From positions 620,001 through 684,000 of the forward strand of contig NZ_SJOD01000001.1 in NCBI RefSeq assembly GCF_004331175.1: a stretch of 64,000 bases of DNA, given 5' to 3'. Within the stretch, counting starts at the first letter, position 1, and each line of letters opens with the position of its first letter. The notes below the pieces were generated by a model. That model saw nothing but the letters and a program-made list of their open reading frames with translations. It was not told the DNA's origin and made no database searches. This DNA comes from Acinetobacter sp. ANC 4178. Lineage in GTDB: Bacteria > Pseudomonadota > Gammaproteobacteria > Pseudomonadales > Moraxellaceae. A program made the position numbers and the translations under genes. Of this stretch, positions 9,665 through 19,533 are shown piece after piece.

Positions 9665-10600
9665 TCATTTTTTTGAATGATTCACATTAAAAACACCTCT
9701 TAAATCATTAATAAAATATTGCTCTACTAAAGATAACTCCCGATCTTTATGCCATGCTAGTGAAATTGGGATAATGGATACATAAGGAAAAGGCGGAAGC
9801 TGTTTAAATAAATGGTAGTTACTGCTTTTTTCAATAATATTTTTTGGCAATAGACCAATACCAATGCCATTTTTAATAAAACGAATGACTTCATCCATAT
9901 TATTGGTAGTCACAAGCAAGCGATTATTCTTTAAAATTTTCTCACGAACTTCGCTTAAAGGTGATAATGGATCATTTAATTGTTCACTTTGAAAAGAAAT
10001 AAATCCATGTCCTTTAATTTGATCTATTGTCTCAATATTTTCTGTATATAACGCATGTTTATCACTACAAAATAAGGCATATTTTTGATTAATCAAAGTT
10101 TGATAATTAAGTTTTGAGTGTTGGATTTGATTAATTCCAATTCCAAGTGCTGGAATCTTTTGTAATAATAATTGTTGAATTTCTTTGCTTTTCAATACAT
10201 CAACTTGAAAATCAACTAACGGATATTTCTCATGAAAATCATGTAATAATTGATCATAACGTGTGGACTCAATACGACTCAGCACTAAAAGTTTAATTGT
10301 TCCAGACAAACTATTTTTTTCAGTATTTAATCTTTCTTCATAGTCCATTAATTGACTATAGATCATCATACTTGCTTCAAATACAATCTCACCTGTAGCG
10401 GTTAAATAAAACTTTCCTCCTGTTCGTACAATTAAGGGGTCTCCAATCTGCTCTTCTAATCTTTTTAAACTTTGACTGATCGCCGACTGAGTTAAAAATA
10501 ATTTAATCGCCGCTTTATTCAAACTTCCTTCTTGAACAATCACACGGAAGATCCGAAGCAAAGACCAATTACATTTATCGAGCAATACATTTGATCTCAT
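9665..10600 (-). CDS. LysR-family transcriptional regulator
   Basis: This 311-aa protein has an N-terminal winged helix-turn-helix (LLRIFRVIVQEGSLNKAAIK, then LTQSAISQSLKRLEEQIG) and a LysR effector domain. It is the first minus-strand gene of this block, about 300 bases upstream of the porin. A role in controlling the porin or the agmatine operon is plausible but not shown. The gene is more AT-rich than the enzymes around it. The inducer cannot be inferred. Confidence 0.85.
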   Translation of the reverse strand: MRSNVLLDKCNWSLLRIFRVIVQEGSLNKAAIKLFLTQSAISQSLKRLEEQIGDPLIVRTGGKFYLTATGEIVFEASMMIYSQLMDYEERLNTEKNSLSGTIKLLVLSRIESTRYDQLLHDFHEKYPLVDFQVDVLKSKEIQQLLLQKIPALGIGINQIQHSKLNYQTLINQKYALFCSDKHALYTENIETIDQIKGHGFISFQSEQLNDPLSPLSEVREKILKNNRLLVTTNNMDEVIRFIKNGIGIGLLPKNIIEKSSNYHLFKQLPPFPYVSIIPISLAWHKDRELSLVEQYFINDLRGVFNVNHSKK

Positions 10601-11533
10601 GCTGACTTACCTCATTTTATGTGATCTCATAGACTTCCTTCTAATCATATCAAAATTGAAAGCGACACTGTTCTTATTTTTGGTATTCATTCAATCCTAA
10701 TGTATTAATTTTCTATTTATTTATAGTCCAATAAATAGCATTATTTTTAGATAAAAAACCTCATCAATAAAATGTTACTTAGCCCATTTAAAATGAGTAT
10801 ATAAAATTTTATAACAACAAACTTCAAAGCTATTTTTATTTAGTATTTTTTCATTAATTTAAACATCTTTAACTTTATTTAAATTCAAACATAAAGTTTT
10901 CATTTTCCATATCTATTACTTGTGAATTATCAAAAGTAAATAAAATGAAACAAGATCTGAAGAGATGGGTCCTCCCCTTCAGACCTTAAGAAGCATTTGG
11001 TGTTTGCTCTATACCCTTAATTTGAACTTTTTTAGGTAAAGATACGAGAGCCATTTAATTGTAGGCGAAGAGTGCCAATTGATTTTCATTCCACAAGTTG
11101 GTTAGCACTGGATCTACGTTTAACCATTAAGATTTGATTGACAAGTTCAATCCAAGCATCCGTATGTGTGAAGTTCATCATTATTGTTGGGAAAATAACA
11201 AAAATATCTACACTTTTGTTTCGTGTAAATTGATGAAAATAGTAGAATTTTGTGAATATACTGATATCAAATTGACAGATTTGCTTGTTTTTAAAATTTT
11301 TGGTGATCCTAAGTACATTGAAATCGAACCAGCATGAAATTAAATTCATTTTCTGCGGTTGTTTGTTTCATTAGCGGCTAAGGCCATATTCAATAACTTA
11401 TAAAAATATTTATCATATTGAAAATTTCCAACTTAATTTAAACATTTTTCTGGCAACACTGATAACATCCACAATATTCATTAAATTGCTTTATTGAATA
11501 ATCTAACCTCTAGATAGAAAAGAATATATTTTC
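10601..11533. other. Long AT-rich intergenic region between divergent LysR genes
   Basis: No gene is supported in these 933 bases. Two overlapping opposite frames at about 11086-11349 are of equal length, have no recognisable product and lack ribosome-binding sites. At 10953-10984 there is an imperfect inverted repeat (GATCTGAAG with CTTCAGACC) that could be a hairpin. The region must hold the promoters of both LysR genes. The rest is unexplained and may be a scar of a lost gene. Confidence 0.5.
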
Positions 11534-12463
11534 ATGGAAATCAAGCAAATAAAGTATTTCTTAACAGTCGTTGAAGCAGGAAGCATTGGTAAAGCGGCTC
11601 AAAAACTCGATGTTGGTGCTTCGGCTATTAGTCAACAAATTAGTAAGCTAGAACAAGAATTAAGCATTCGCCTGTTACAGCGTAATGCTTTTGGCGTCAC
11701 ACCTACACCCGCGGGTCTGGCCTTTTTAAAACACTCTCAACTTATTTTGCGTCAAGTGAACTTTGCAATAGATGCTGCGCATTCAGCACGGCTTTCTGGT
11801 CATGTCAGTCTGGGTTTTCCACCGACCATTACCGCTTTAATTGGCATCCCTTTAATGAAATTAATGTCTGAACGCTATCCAGACATTCGCCTCGAAATTG
11901 TCGAGACACTTTCGGGCAACCTGATTCAGTCAATCAACTCACGTCAACTTGATATCGCCATTATTTTTACCAATGAAATTGACAAGCAATGGTCCATACA
12001 ACCGTTGGTACGTGAGCAAATGTATTTAATGGCACGAAAAGAAGTGCTTGAAAAATACGGTCTTGCCGACTGCATCAAAAGTGGAATTATTCAGTCTCAA
12101 CAAATTGGTGACATTCCTTTAGTCCTACCACGGCAGCGTCATAGCTTAAGAAAATTGCTTGAACATAAGATTGGGCAGCTTAATGTTGTCTATGAAATTG
12201 ATGGTCTGCACTTACTCATGGACAGCTTGATTCACCTTGACCTTGCAAGCATTCGCCCCGGAAGTGCCTGTCTGCAAGAATACAAACATAAGCTTCAACT
12301 ACTTAAACTGATAGACCCTGAGGTTGAGCGAATCAATTACTTGGTCAGCCTTGCCGAAGAAGAATTATCACCTGCTGCACTCGCTGCAAAATCAGCAATT
12401 AAAGCCTGTGTGAAAGAACTGATTCAAAACCAAATCTGGCCGTGTTCTGAAATTATTTTATAA
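11534..12463 (+). CDS. LysR-family regulator of the tricarboxylate module (paralogue 1)
   Basis: This is a 309-aa LysR regulator. The helix-turn-helix spans about residues 5-60 (AGSIGKAAQKL, GASAISQQISKLEQEL) and the effector domain follows (DIAIIFTNEIDKQWSIQPLV, VYEIDGLHLLMDSL). It is co-linear with and clearly related to the LysR at 15068-15997: same length, same motifs throughout. It is followed after 278 bases by the MFS transporter and the ModA-like protein in the same direction. That suggests it controls uptake and isomerisation of trans-aconitate or tricarballylate. Confidence 0.88.
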   Translation: MEIKQIKYFLTVVEAGSIGKAAQKLDVGASAISQQISKLEQELSIRLLQRNAFGVTPTPAGLAFLKHSQLILRQVNFAIDAAHSARLSGHVSLGFPPTITALIGIPLMKLMSERYPDIRLEIVETLSGNLIQSINSRQLDIAIIFTNEIDKQWSIQPLVREQMYLMARKEVLEKYGLADCIKSGIIQSQQIGDIPLVLPRQRHSLRKLLEHKIGQLNVVYEIDGLHLLMDSLIHLDLASIRPGSACLQEYKHKLQLLKLIDPEVERINYLVSLAEEELSPAALAAKSAIKACVKELIQNQIWPCSEIIL

Positions 12464-12741
12464 AGGGTCATTAATTTTATTAAAGACCTCATTAATTTTG
12501 CCCTCTCACTCCCTCCTACTGTTTACGATTACATTTTCATCTGAATGATAAGTAGATTTCTGTTTATCGGAATATAGATGTGTAGTTTGAACTGGAAACA
12601 AGGCATCACATTTTCTACGCAGGATACCTTTAAATCTCATCTCTAACCCATGTGCTATTTAGGTTTATTGAATGAGTCAATTTAAAGCCCTCTATTGAAG
12701 ATCGTGAATGTTTCCATTTTGTCAGGCCAAGGAGGTCTCCA

Positions 12742-14052
12742 ATGGATGTCGTGAATAACCGTAGGGCTACTTTTAAAAAAATATTAAATGTAACGAGTGG
12801 CAACTTTTTAGAACAGTACGATTTTTTTCTTTTTGGTTTCTATGCCACTTATATCGCAGCAAAATTTTTCCACTCTGAAAATGAATATGTCTCTTTAATG
12901 ATGACATTTACCGTATTTGCTGCGGGCTTTCTTATGCGTCCTCTCGGCGCTATTTTCTTGGGCGCTTATGTCGACAGAGTTGGTCGACGTAAAGGTCTTA
13001 TTGTGACTTTAAGCCTTATGGCAATCGGAACCATCTTAATTACCTTTGTACCGGGTTATGAGACGATAGGTATTCTTGCGCCAATTTTGGTGGTGATTGG
13101 ACGTCTATTACAAGGCTTCTCGGCAGGTGTTGAATCTGGCGGTGTATCGATTTATCTCGCTGAAATTGCAACAGATAAAAACCGTGGATTTATCACAAGC
13201 TGGCAATCTGGCAGCCAACAAATTGCGGTTGTATTTGCAGCATTACTTGGCTACTGGCTCAACACCATTTTAACTACTGCTCAAGTGGGTGAATGGGGCT
13301 GGCGTATTCCATTCTTAATTGGTTGTTTGATTATTCCTTTAATCTTCTTGTTCCGTCGTACGTTAGAGGAAACTGAAGACTTTAAAGCGCAAAAAACTCA
13401 TCCATCAACCAAAGAAATTTTCAGCACGCTTGCGAGCAACTGGCGCATCGTACTTGCGGGCATGATGATGAGTGCCATGACCACAACCACATTCTATTTC
13501 ATTACGGTTTACACCACGGTGTATGCAAAACGTACTCTAGAAATGTCGGTAACAGATAGCCTTTTAGCGACTGTATTTGTGGGTTTATCGAATTTCTTCT
13601 GGTTACCAATGGGTGGCTTACTTTCAGACAAAATTGGTCGTCGTCCAGTTTTAGTCGGCATTACAACCCTTGCCATCTTTACAACGTATCCAGTTTTAAG
13701 CTGGTTGGTGAGTGACATTAGCTTTACCAATCTGATTATTACGCTTGCTTACTTCTCGTTCTTCTTTGGTTTGTACAACGGCACCATGGTCGCAACCCTT
13801 GCCGAAGTAATGCCAAAACGCGTACGTACAGTTGGCTTCTCTTTAGCATTCAGCCTTGCAGCAGCTATTTTTGGTGGCATGACTCCAATTGCATGTACAT
13901 ATCTAGTTGAACACACAGGCAATGCAAGCACACCAGCATTCTGGCTGATGTTAGCAGCGGTATGTAGTCTCATCTCAAGCTTGTATTTATGCCGTGGTTC
14001 TAAGCAGAAGAATGCTGACCCAATTGCTGAACCTGCGAAGGTTAGCGCTTAA
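12742..14052 (+). CDS. tcuC: MFS tricarboxylate:proton symporter (TcuC/CitA-like)
   Basis: This is a 436-aa major facilitator of the metabolite:H+ symporter family with 12 predicted membrane segments. Diagnostic sequences are [17 protein letters not shown] in TM1, the loop motif DRVGRRKG between TM2 and TM3, [14 protein letters not shown] in TM4-5, and SDKIGRRP in the second half. It has an excellent ribosome-binding site (AAGGAGG at 12730-12736, 5 bases before ATG). Salmonella TcuC, which imports tricarballylate, is of this type; citrate and trans-aconitate symporters are close relatives. The next gene encodes a periplasmic ModA-like protein, and tcuA-tcuB lie 2 kb downstream. The imported acid could be tricarballylate, trans- or cis-aconitate. 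Confidence 0.85.
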   Translation: MDVVNNRRATFKKILNVTSGNFLEQYDFFLFGFYATYIAAKFFHSENEYVSLMMTFTVFAAGFLMRPLGAIFLGAYVDRVGRRKGLIVTLSLMAIGTILITFVPGYETIGILAPILVVIGRLLQGFSAGVESGGVSIYLAEIATDKNRGFITSWQSGSQQIAVVFAALLGYWLNTILTTAQVGEWGWRIPFLIGCLIIPLIFLFRRTLEETEDFKAQKTHPSTKEIFSTLASNWRIVLAGMMMSAMTTTTFYFITVYTTVYAKRTLEMSVTDSLLATVFVGLSNFFWLPMGGLLSDKIGRRPVLVGITTLAIFTTYPVLSWLVSDISFTNLIITLAYFSFFFGLYNGTMVATLAEVMPKRVRTVGFSLAFSLAAAIFGGMTPIACTYLVEHTGNASTPAFWLMLAAVCSLISSLYLCRGSKQKNADPIAEPAKVSA

Positions 14053-14141
14053 AACAACAACGACTTAACCTGAAATTTTAATGAACAGTACGGCGCATGT
14101 TGCAGCCGTACTGTGCTCTCCTATCATTAAAGCGAGATACT

Positions 14142-14936
14142 ATGAAAAAGTCCCCTATCTTCATGACCATTTGCCTAGCTGGTGCAGGCTTAGGATCAAC
14201 GCTTGCTAACGCAGATACACTCGAAGTGATTAGCTCAGGCGGTTTCTATTCATCTATGGAAAAACTCATTCCGATATTTGAAAAACAAACTGGTCACACG
14301 GTTCACCTTTCATCTGGTTCATCAATGGGCGCGTCGCCAACTGCGATTCCAAATCGACTCGATCGTGGTGAACATTTTGATGTGGTGGTGTTGGCTGCTC
14401 CTGAACTGAACAAGCTTGCAGAAAAAGGTTATGTCGACTCAAATTCACAAAGTGCTTTAGTCAATTCAAGTATTGGCATGGCTGTGCCTAAAGGTGCGCC
14501 AAAACCAGATATTAGCTCTGCGGCAAAATTTGAAAAAGTTTTATTAAATGCTAAGCATATTGGCTATTCAGCAAGTGCAAGTGGTACGCATCTTGAAAAA
14601 GATGTTTTCCCAAGCTTCCCACCTGTCGAGTACAAAGTGATTTCTGGTAAAGCAGAAAAAGTAGTCGGTGACCGTGTTGCAAAGCGCATTGCTGAAGGTC
14701 AGTTTGACATTGGTTTCCAGCAAATTAGTGAAATCAAACCTTTTACTGGCCAATATGGTCAAGTTGATTTAGTCGGTCCAATTCCTGCGCCTTATCAAAA
14801 AGTCACTGTGTTTGCAGCGGGCATTGGTAAAAACTCTGAACATGAAAAAGTCGCAAAAGAACTCATCAAATTTGTGAAGTCACCACAAGCAACACAAATT
14901 ATTGAAGAACAGGGTCTGGAGCAGGTTAAACAATAA
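14142..14936 (+). CDS. ModA-like periplasmic protein, probable aconitate isomerase
   Basis: The mature protein has the type 2 periplasmic-binding fold seen in ModA: an EVISSGGFYSSMEKLIPIFE start, SSGSSMGASPTAIPNRLDRG, FDVVVLAA, and a C-terminal KSPQATQIIEEQGLEQ. A signal peptide (MKKSPIFMTICLAGAGLGST then LANA) precedes DTLEV. The start is ATG 14142 with AGCGAGA upstream, not the in-frame ATG at 14097. No ABC permease or ATPase gene lies nearby, so a transporter role is unlikely. The characterised aconitate isomerase of Pseudomonas is a secreted member of this same fold, and the neighbours handle aconitate-related acids. I therefore infer that it interconverts trans- and cis-aconitate in the periplasm. 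The alternative is an orphan molybdate- or sulfonate-binding protein. Confidence 0.72.
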   Translation: MKKSPIFMTICLAGAGLGSTLANADTLEVISSGGFYSSMEKLIPIFEKQTGHTVHLSSGSSMGASPTAIPNRLDRGEHFDVVVLAAPELNKLAEKGYVDSNSQSALVNSSIGMAVPKGAPKPDISSAAKFEKVLLNAKHIGYSASASGTHLEKDVFPSFPPVEYKVISGKAEKVVGDRVAKRIAEGQFDIGFQQISEIKPFTGQYGQVDLVGPIPAPYQKVTVFAAGIGKNSEHEKVAKELIKFVKSPQATQIIEEQGLEQVKQ

Positions 14937-14944
14937 AAGCTCTA

Positions 14945-14975
14945 AAAGGCAACGTCTTGAGGTGATGTTGCCTTT
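14945..14975 (+). terminator. Hairpin after the aconitate isomerase-like gene
   Basis: Arms AAAGGCAAC (14945-14953) and GTTGCCTTT (14967-14975) form a stem 9 bases after the stop codon. A clean T-run is missing, so it is a weak or attenuating terminator at best. Confidence 0.45.
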
Positions 14976-15067
14976 ACTCTGTTGGTGGTTTACTCAGCGC
15001 AATAGAACAAAATGTATAGCGATAAACCAGTGTAGAATAACTAATAAAGGACAATGTAGTATTTGCC

Positions 15068-15997
15068 GTGGAACTCAAACAATTAAAGTATTTTATTGCG
15101 GTGATCGAGTCAGGAAGCTTGGGTAAAGCTGCAAAAAATCTCGATATTGGAACTTCTGCATTAAGTCAGCAAATCTCAAAATTAGAAAGTGAGCTTTCTA
15201 TTCGCCTTTTACAACGTACTGCTTTGGGTACGGTTCCTACCCCTGCGGGTTTAGCTTTTTTTCAACAGGTTCAACTGGCGCTTAGGCACTTAGACCATGC
15301 CGTAGATTCTGCACACTCTTCACGTTTAAGTGGTCATGTCACCGTCGGTTTTTCGCCGAGTGTCGCGTCGGTTATTGGTACGCACTTTTTAAAACTCATG
15401 AGAAACCGTTATCCCGACATTAAAGTCCGTTTAATTGAAGGTTTATCGGGTGACCTCAAGGCATTAGTTAATGCAAGGCAGCTTGATGTTGCCATCATCT
15501 TTAGTGACGATGTCGACCCACAGTGGTCCATACAGCCTTTAGTCAAAGAACAGATGTTTTTAATCTCGCCTAAAGAAGTGCTGAGTCAGTACCACCTTGA
15601 AAGCTGTATAGACACTCAAACGATTACCCATTCACAGCTTAAAGAACTTCCACTAATTTTACCGAGCCAACGACATGGGCTGCGCTTGTTGCTCGAACAG
15701 AAAATTCACCAACTTAAAGTGGCCTATGAAATTGATGGGCTGCATTTGTTAATGGAAAGCATTAGCCAACTGGAAATGGCAACCATTCAACCCGCGGGTG
15801 CATCGTTAAACTCACGGCAAGACCTATGTTTACTTCGCGTTGTAGAACCTGCAATTGAACGTATTAACTATTTAATCAGTCTTTCTGAAGAGGAAATTTC
15901 ACCTGCTACTTTAGCCACGAAAGTGGTGATTCGTGCTTGTGTAACCAACTTGATTAATGAAAAACGCTGGCCCGGTGCGGAACTCATAAACACTTAA
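15068..15997 (+). CDS. LysR-family regulator of the tcu genes (paralogue 2, GTG start)
   Basis: This 309-aa LysR protein matches the regulator at 11534 along its full length (ELKQLKYFIAVIESGSLGKA, WSIQPLVKEQMFLI, YEIDGLHLLMES). Translation starts at GTG 15068 with only a distant AAAGGA upstream, which suggests low expression. It directly precedes tcuA-tcuB, the position occupied by TcuR in Salmonella-type tricarballylate loci. I infer it senses tricarballylate or a citrate-like acid and controls tcuAB. Two related regulators in one locus suggest that the two halves respond to different inducers. Confidence 0.87.
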   Translation: MELKQLKYFIAVIESGSLGKAAKNLDIGTSALSQQISKLESELSIRLLQRTALGTVPTPAGLAFFQQVQLALRHLDHAVDSAHSSRLSGHVTVGFSPSVASVIGTHFLKLMRNRYPDIKVRLIEGLSGDLKALVNARQLDVAIIFSDDVDPQWSIQPLVKEQMFLISPKEVLSQYHLESCIDTQTITHSQLKELPLILPSQRHGLRLLLEQKIHQLKVAYEIDGLHLLMESISQLEMATIQPAGASLNSRQDLCLLRVVEPAIERINYLISLSEEEISPATLATKVVIRACVTNLINEKRWPGAELINT

Positions 15998-16018
15998 GCA
16001 CTTAGTGTTTATTTTTAC
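15988..16018 (+). terminator. Possible weak terminator overlapping the end of the second lysR
   Basis: AAACACT (15988-15994) and AGTGTTT (16004-16010) pair across the lysR stop codon and are followed by ATTTTTAC. The stem is only 7 bp, so this is tentative. Confidence 0.3.
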
Positions 16019-16100
16019 TAAATACCCATTCAAGCTTAGCCTCTCACTTCACCTTCCCTTTTAAAGCTACATTAACCCTAGCTGAGAAAGGGAGAAATCC

Positions 16101-17507
16101 ATGCATGATGTGATTGTAATTGGTGGTGGGAATGCCGCACTGTGTGCCGCGCTCACAGCAAAAGAAAGTGGCGCGTCTGTGCTTGTCATAGAAGCAGCAC
16201 CTAAAGAATGGCGTGGTGGTAACTCACAACACACTCGTAACCTCCGTTGCATGCATGATGCTCCTCAAGATGTATTGGTCGATGCCTACCCTGAAGAAGA
16301 ATATTGGCAAGACTTACTGAAAGTCACTGCTGGCAAAACCAATGAACACTTAGCTCGTCTCGTTATTCGTAGCACGGCGACCTGCCGTGACTGGATGCGT
16401 AAACATGGTGTGAATTTTCAGCCACCACTATCGGGTGCTTTGCATGTTGCACGTACCAATGCGTTTTTTATGGGTGGCGGTAAAGCCCTCATTAATGCGT
16501 ACTACCGAAGTGCCCAAGAACTTGGTATCGAAATTTTATACAACACAAAAATTAAAGATCTAAAGTTAAACCAAGGACATTTTGAAGCTGCAATTGCTGA
16601 AGATGGTCGTGTGTTTAAAGCGAAAAGCTGTGTATTGGCCGCTGGTGGTTTTGAGTCAAATCTGGAATGGTTAAGAGAAGCATGGGGACAAAATGAAAAC
16701 GGCGAATGGCCTGCCGATAATTTCATTATTCGCGGAACCCGCTTCAATCAGGGCAACTTACTCAAATTTATGATAGATCAAGGCGCCGATATTATTGGCG
16801 ACCCATCGCAATCGCATTGCGTCGCTGTAGATGCAAGAGCACCTTTATATGATGGCGGCATCTGCACCCGTATCGACTGCGTTTCATTGGGTATTGTGGT
16901 CAATAACAAAGCCGAACGTTTTTACGATGAAGGCGAAGACTTCTGGCCAAAACGCTATGCGATTTGGGGCCGTCTTGTTGCCAAACAACCACAGCAAATT
17001 GCCTATTCGATTATTGATTCAAAAGCCATCGGGCGCTTTATGCCACCTGTGTTTGCGGGTCTAAAAGCAAATAGCATTCAAGAACTGGCAGAAAAAATCG
17101 GGCTAGATGTAAAAACCTTATGCCACACCGTAGAAGAGTTTAACCAATCTTGCGTGCAAGGCACCTTTAACCATACGGTTTTAGATGACTGCACCACCAA
17201 AAATATTGTTCCCAACAAAACCCACTGGGCCGTTCCTCTCGATCGCCCACCCTTCTATGCCTATGCCCTTAAACCCGGTATTACCTTTACCTATTTAGGT
17301 TTAAAAGTCGAAGACGATGCTGCTGTGCGTTTTAACAATAAAGCCAGCCGCAACCTGTTTGTCGCAGGTGAAATGATGGCAGGTAACGTACTCGGTCAGG
17401 GTTATACCGCAGGAGTCGGCATGTCGATTGGAACGACCTTTGGACGCATTGCCGGAAAAAATGCAGCCCACTATGCACTTTCACAAGGAGTTGAACATGA
17501 ATGCTAG
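16101..17507 (+). CDS. tcuA: FAD-dependent tricarballylate dehydrogenase TcuA
   Basis: This 468-aa flavoprotein is of the fumarate reductase/succinate dehydrogenase superfamily and oxidises tricarballylate to cis-aconitate. The dinucleotide-binding motif [20 protein letters not shown] is at residues 6-25. Family-specific sequences include [33 protein letters not shown] and the C-terminal FAD contact [28 protein letters not shown] precedes the ATG. Its stop codon lies inside tcuB (11-base overlap), which points to translational coupling, as expected because TcuB reoxidises the flavin of TcuA. Confidence 0.95.
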   Translation: MHDVIVIGGGNAALCAALTAKESGASVLVIEAAPKEWRGGNSQHTRNLRCMHDAPQDVLVDAYPEEEYWQDLLKVTAGKTNEHLARLVIRSTATCRDWMRKHGVNFQPPLSGALHVARTNAFFMGGGKALINAYYRSAQELGIEILYNTKIKDLKLNQGHFEAAIAEDGRVFKAKSCVLAAGGFESNLEWLREAWGQNENGEWPADNFIIRGTRFNQGNLLKFMIDQGADIIGDPSQSHCVAVDARAPLYDGGICTRIDCVSLGIVVNNKAERFYDEGEDFWPKRYAIWGRLVAKQPQQIAYSIIDSKAIGRFMPPVFAGLKANSIQELAEKIGLDVKTLCHTVEEFNQSCVQGTFNHTVLDDCTTKNIVPNKTHWAVPLDRPPFYAYALKPGITFTYLGLKVEDDAAVRFNNKASRNLFVAGEMMAGNVLGQGYTAGVGMSIGTTFGRIAGKNAAHYALSQGVEHEC

Positions 17508-18630
17508 TACTAAAGCCCTAATTCCAGTTGTTCAGCTCTCTGATCATGAGCAAGAAGTTCAAAGAGCCTTACAAATTTGTAATGCTTGTCGTTACTGTGA
17601 GTCTTTTTGTGCTGTATTTGCGGCGATGACTAAGCGCCTTGAGTTTAATCAAGCCGATATTCATTACCTCGCAAACCTGTGCCATAACTGTGGTGCATGT
17701 TTACATGCTTGCCAATATGCCCCACCACATGAGTTTGGTGTAAACATTCCAAAAGCGATGGCGCAAGTACGTTTAGAAACTTACCAAGAGTTTGCGACCC
17801 CTCAGCCTTTAGGCCGACTTTATAAGTCTGTCGGGATTCCTTTTGTCTCGGCATTAACACTTATTTTCTTTTTATGTATGTTAGCTGTGGTGTGGTACAA
17901 AGGCACCGACCTATTTGCAGGCTACCAAGGTAATTTCTATGCGATTTTCCCTCATAACTTTTTAGCTCTACTTTTTGGAACAACCTTTACAGTTGCCATT
18001 GTTTTACTCGGCATTGGAATTAGTAAATTTTGGAGACAGACGTCTAAAGTTATTCACGGCAAAGTTGAAAAACCCGACCTTATTCAAGCCTCTCAAAATG
18101 TTTTAACGCTTAAATATTTAGATGGGGGGCATGGCAAAGGTTGTAATGAGCAAGATGACCGTTATACCCAAATCCGCCGCGTGTTCCATCACATGACTTT
18201 TTATGGCTTTATGCTCTGCTTTGCAGCCACAGGTGTAGCGACTTTATACCACTATTTTCTTGACCTGCATGCGCCTTACCCTATCTTTAGCTTACCTGTT
18301 ATTCTGGGCACTTTGGGTGGACTTGGCTTAGTTGTCGGGCCATCTGGCTTGCTCTATTTAAATCTTAAACGCCATCCGTTACATGGTGACCGTGAGCAAA
18401 AACCTGTAGATCGAGGCTTTATCTTCCTTCTACTTATCGTTAGCGCTTCAGGGTTAGCACTCATGGCATTTCGTAATACCCCTTACATGGCACTTTTACT
18501 GATTTTCCATTTAGCCACAGTCATGACGTTCTTTATTACCATGCCATTTGGAAAGTTCGCACATGGTTTTTACCGCAGTGCTTCTTTACTCAAATTTGCC
18601 ATCGAAGAGCGTATTTCTAAAAAGTCATAA
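17497..18630 (+). CDS. tcuB: Tricarballylate utilisation protein TcuB (Fe-S / membrane electron carrier)
   Basis: This 377-aa membrane protein passes electrons from reduced TcuA to the quinone pool. The N-terminus holds two ferredoxin-like clusters: cysteines 28, 31, 34, 38 ([11 protein letters not shown]) and 62, 65, 68, 72 ([11 protein letters not shown]). About six hydrophobic helices follow, with histidines in [12 protein letters not shown] and TLYHYFLD that could bind heme, as in CitB-type proteins. The start is ATG 17497, because AAGGAG lies just upstream inside tcuA; the frame also extends to 17428. It ends the operon and is followed by a strong terminator. Confidence 0.93.
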   Translation: MNASTKALIPVVQLSDHEQEVQRALQICNACRYCESFCAVFAAMTKRLEFNQADIHYLANLCHNCGACLHACQYAPPHEFGVNIPKAMAQVRLETYQEFATPQPLGRLYKSVGIPFVSALTLIFFLCMLAVVWYKGTDLFAGYQGNFYAIFPHNFLALLFGTTFTVAIVLLGIGISKFWRQTSKVIHGKVEKPDLIQASQNVLTLKYLDGGHGKGCNEQDDRYTQIRRVFHHMTFYGFMLCFAATGVATLYHYFLDLHAPYPIFSLPVILGTLGGLGLVVGPSGLLYLNLKRHPLHGDREQKPVDRGFIFLLLIVSASGLALMAFRNTPYMALLLIFHLATVMTFFITMPFGKFAHGFYRSASLLKFAIEERISKKS

Positions 18631-18638
18631 TTTCATTT

Positions 18639-18674
18639 AAAAGTATTCACTATCTTGGCATAGTGAATACTTTT
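18639..18674. terminator. Bidirectional terminator after tcuB
   Basis: A perfect 15-bp stem (18639-18653 with 18660-18674, AAAAGTATTCACTAT) has a 6-base loop. T-rich sequence follows on the plus strand, and the A-rich left arm gives T on the minus strand. It separates tcuB from the convergent HPP relic. Confidence 0.8.
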
Positions 18675-18708
18675 ATTATTTTTCAGCTCAAAACACTTCA
18701 TGCTTTCC

Positions 18709-19053
18709 CTACTTTTTACTATTTAAAATTCCCAAGCCATACATAGGCCACTTGGTGCTCGCTTTAATATTATTAATCAGCATCGCAACAAAAACTAAAG
18801 AAACTGCGCCGACCAAAACAGGAAAAATTAAGAAACTCCACTGGTAATGTATGCTGCTCGCGGTAAGCAAAATAACCAAAGGATTGGCACCCGCAGGTGG
18901 ATGAACACACTTAAACACTTGCATGAGTGCAATGGCACAGCCCACTGAAAAAGCAATTGTAAATATAGAAACACCGACAAATTTTAGAAAAAACAAACCT
19001 ACAAAAGCCGAGATAAGATGCCCAAATATAATATTTCTCGGCTGTGCTAATCT
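18709..19053 (-). pseudogene. HPP-family membrane protein, 5'-truncated
   Basis: The C-terminal half of an HPP-family integral membrane protein is readable: RLAQPRNIIFGHLISAFVGL (18995-19053), then hydrophobic helices, and the family signature CVHPPAGANPLVILLTA. An ATG at 18996 would start a 95-aa product, but similarity continues upstream of it, up to an in-frame TGA at 19056-19054 where it stops. The first helices normally found in HPP proteins (HPP is a small four-helix bundle, proposed in cyanobacteria to move nitrite) are absent. The 5' end appears to have been removed at about 19055, close to IS-like sequence. Confidence 0.65.
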
Positions 19054-19533
19054 TCACCACCATAAAATTTAGTCATGATTAGCAAGAGCAATAAGCAAAT
19101 TACCGATAACCATTCGTCAACTTAAATAAAATAAAACTTTCACCAGTAAACAACACTGGATAGCTGGATCTAAAGAAGTTTGATTTCGTCCCTATGTAGC
19201 TTTTGGCTTGGCATCGCATTGAATAGGAAAATCATAGCAAATCGGAAGATTGACTCTATTTATCAAAGTGTAGTTCTAAGAAACTCTATTCCCTGTGCGA
19301 TAGTCGCTTCTAAGTTTTGGCTGATGCATCTGAGAATTATGTTGCTGAATAAACCTTTACAAACTGATTTATACAACAAAGCTATGGTTTATACTGTTGT
19401 GGAAGCGCGTTGCAATATACAAGAAATTCTAATTTACTATAGTCGAAAAAAATATAAATTCTGTACTTTTAAATCATTAATCATGGTTTTTATTTAATTA
19501 TAATTAATTACTTTTTAATGATAACTGTAATAT
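19054..19533. other. Gene-poor segment with an IS-like end
   Basis: A 105-codon plus frame (19180-19497) has no ribosome-binding site, no recognisable family and poor composition, so I do not call it a gene. At 19362-19387 the minus strand reads GCTTTGTTGTATAAATC, close to the terminal repeats of IS5-family (IS903-type) elements. The segment left of it is probably a decayed IS that removed the start of the HPP gene. Confidence 0.4.

Noticed and set aside
11086..11349. Overlapping opposite frames of 67 and 87 codons between the LysR genes
   Set aside because: The two frames overlap almost fully, neither has a ribosome-binding site or a known product, and base composition looks non-coding.
14142..14936. 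Molybdate ABC transporter binding subunit
   Set aside because: No modB or modC genes are adjacent, while all neighbours belong to tricarboxylate use.
19180..19497. 105-codon plus-strand frame next to the HPP relic
   Set aside because: No ribosome-binding site, no recognisable domain, and it overlaps IS-like sequence; it may be decayed transposase DNA but I cannot show that.
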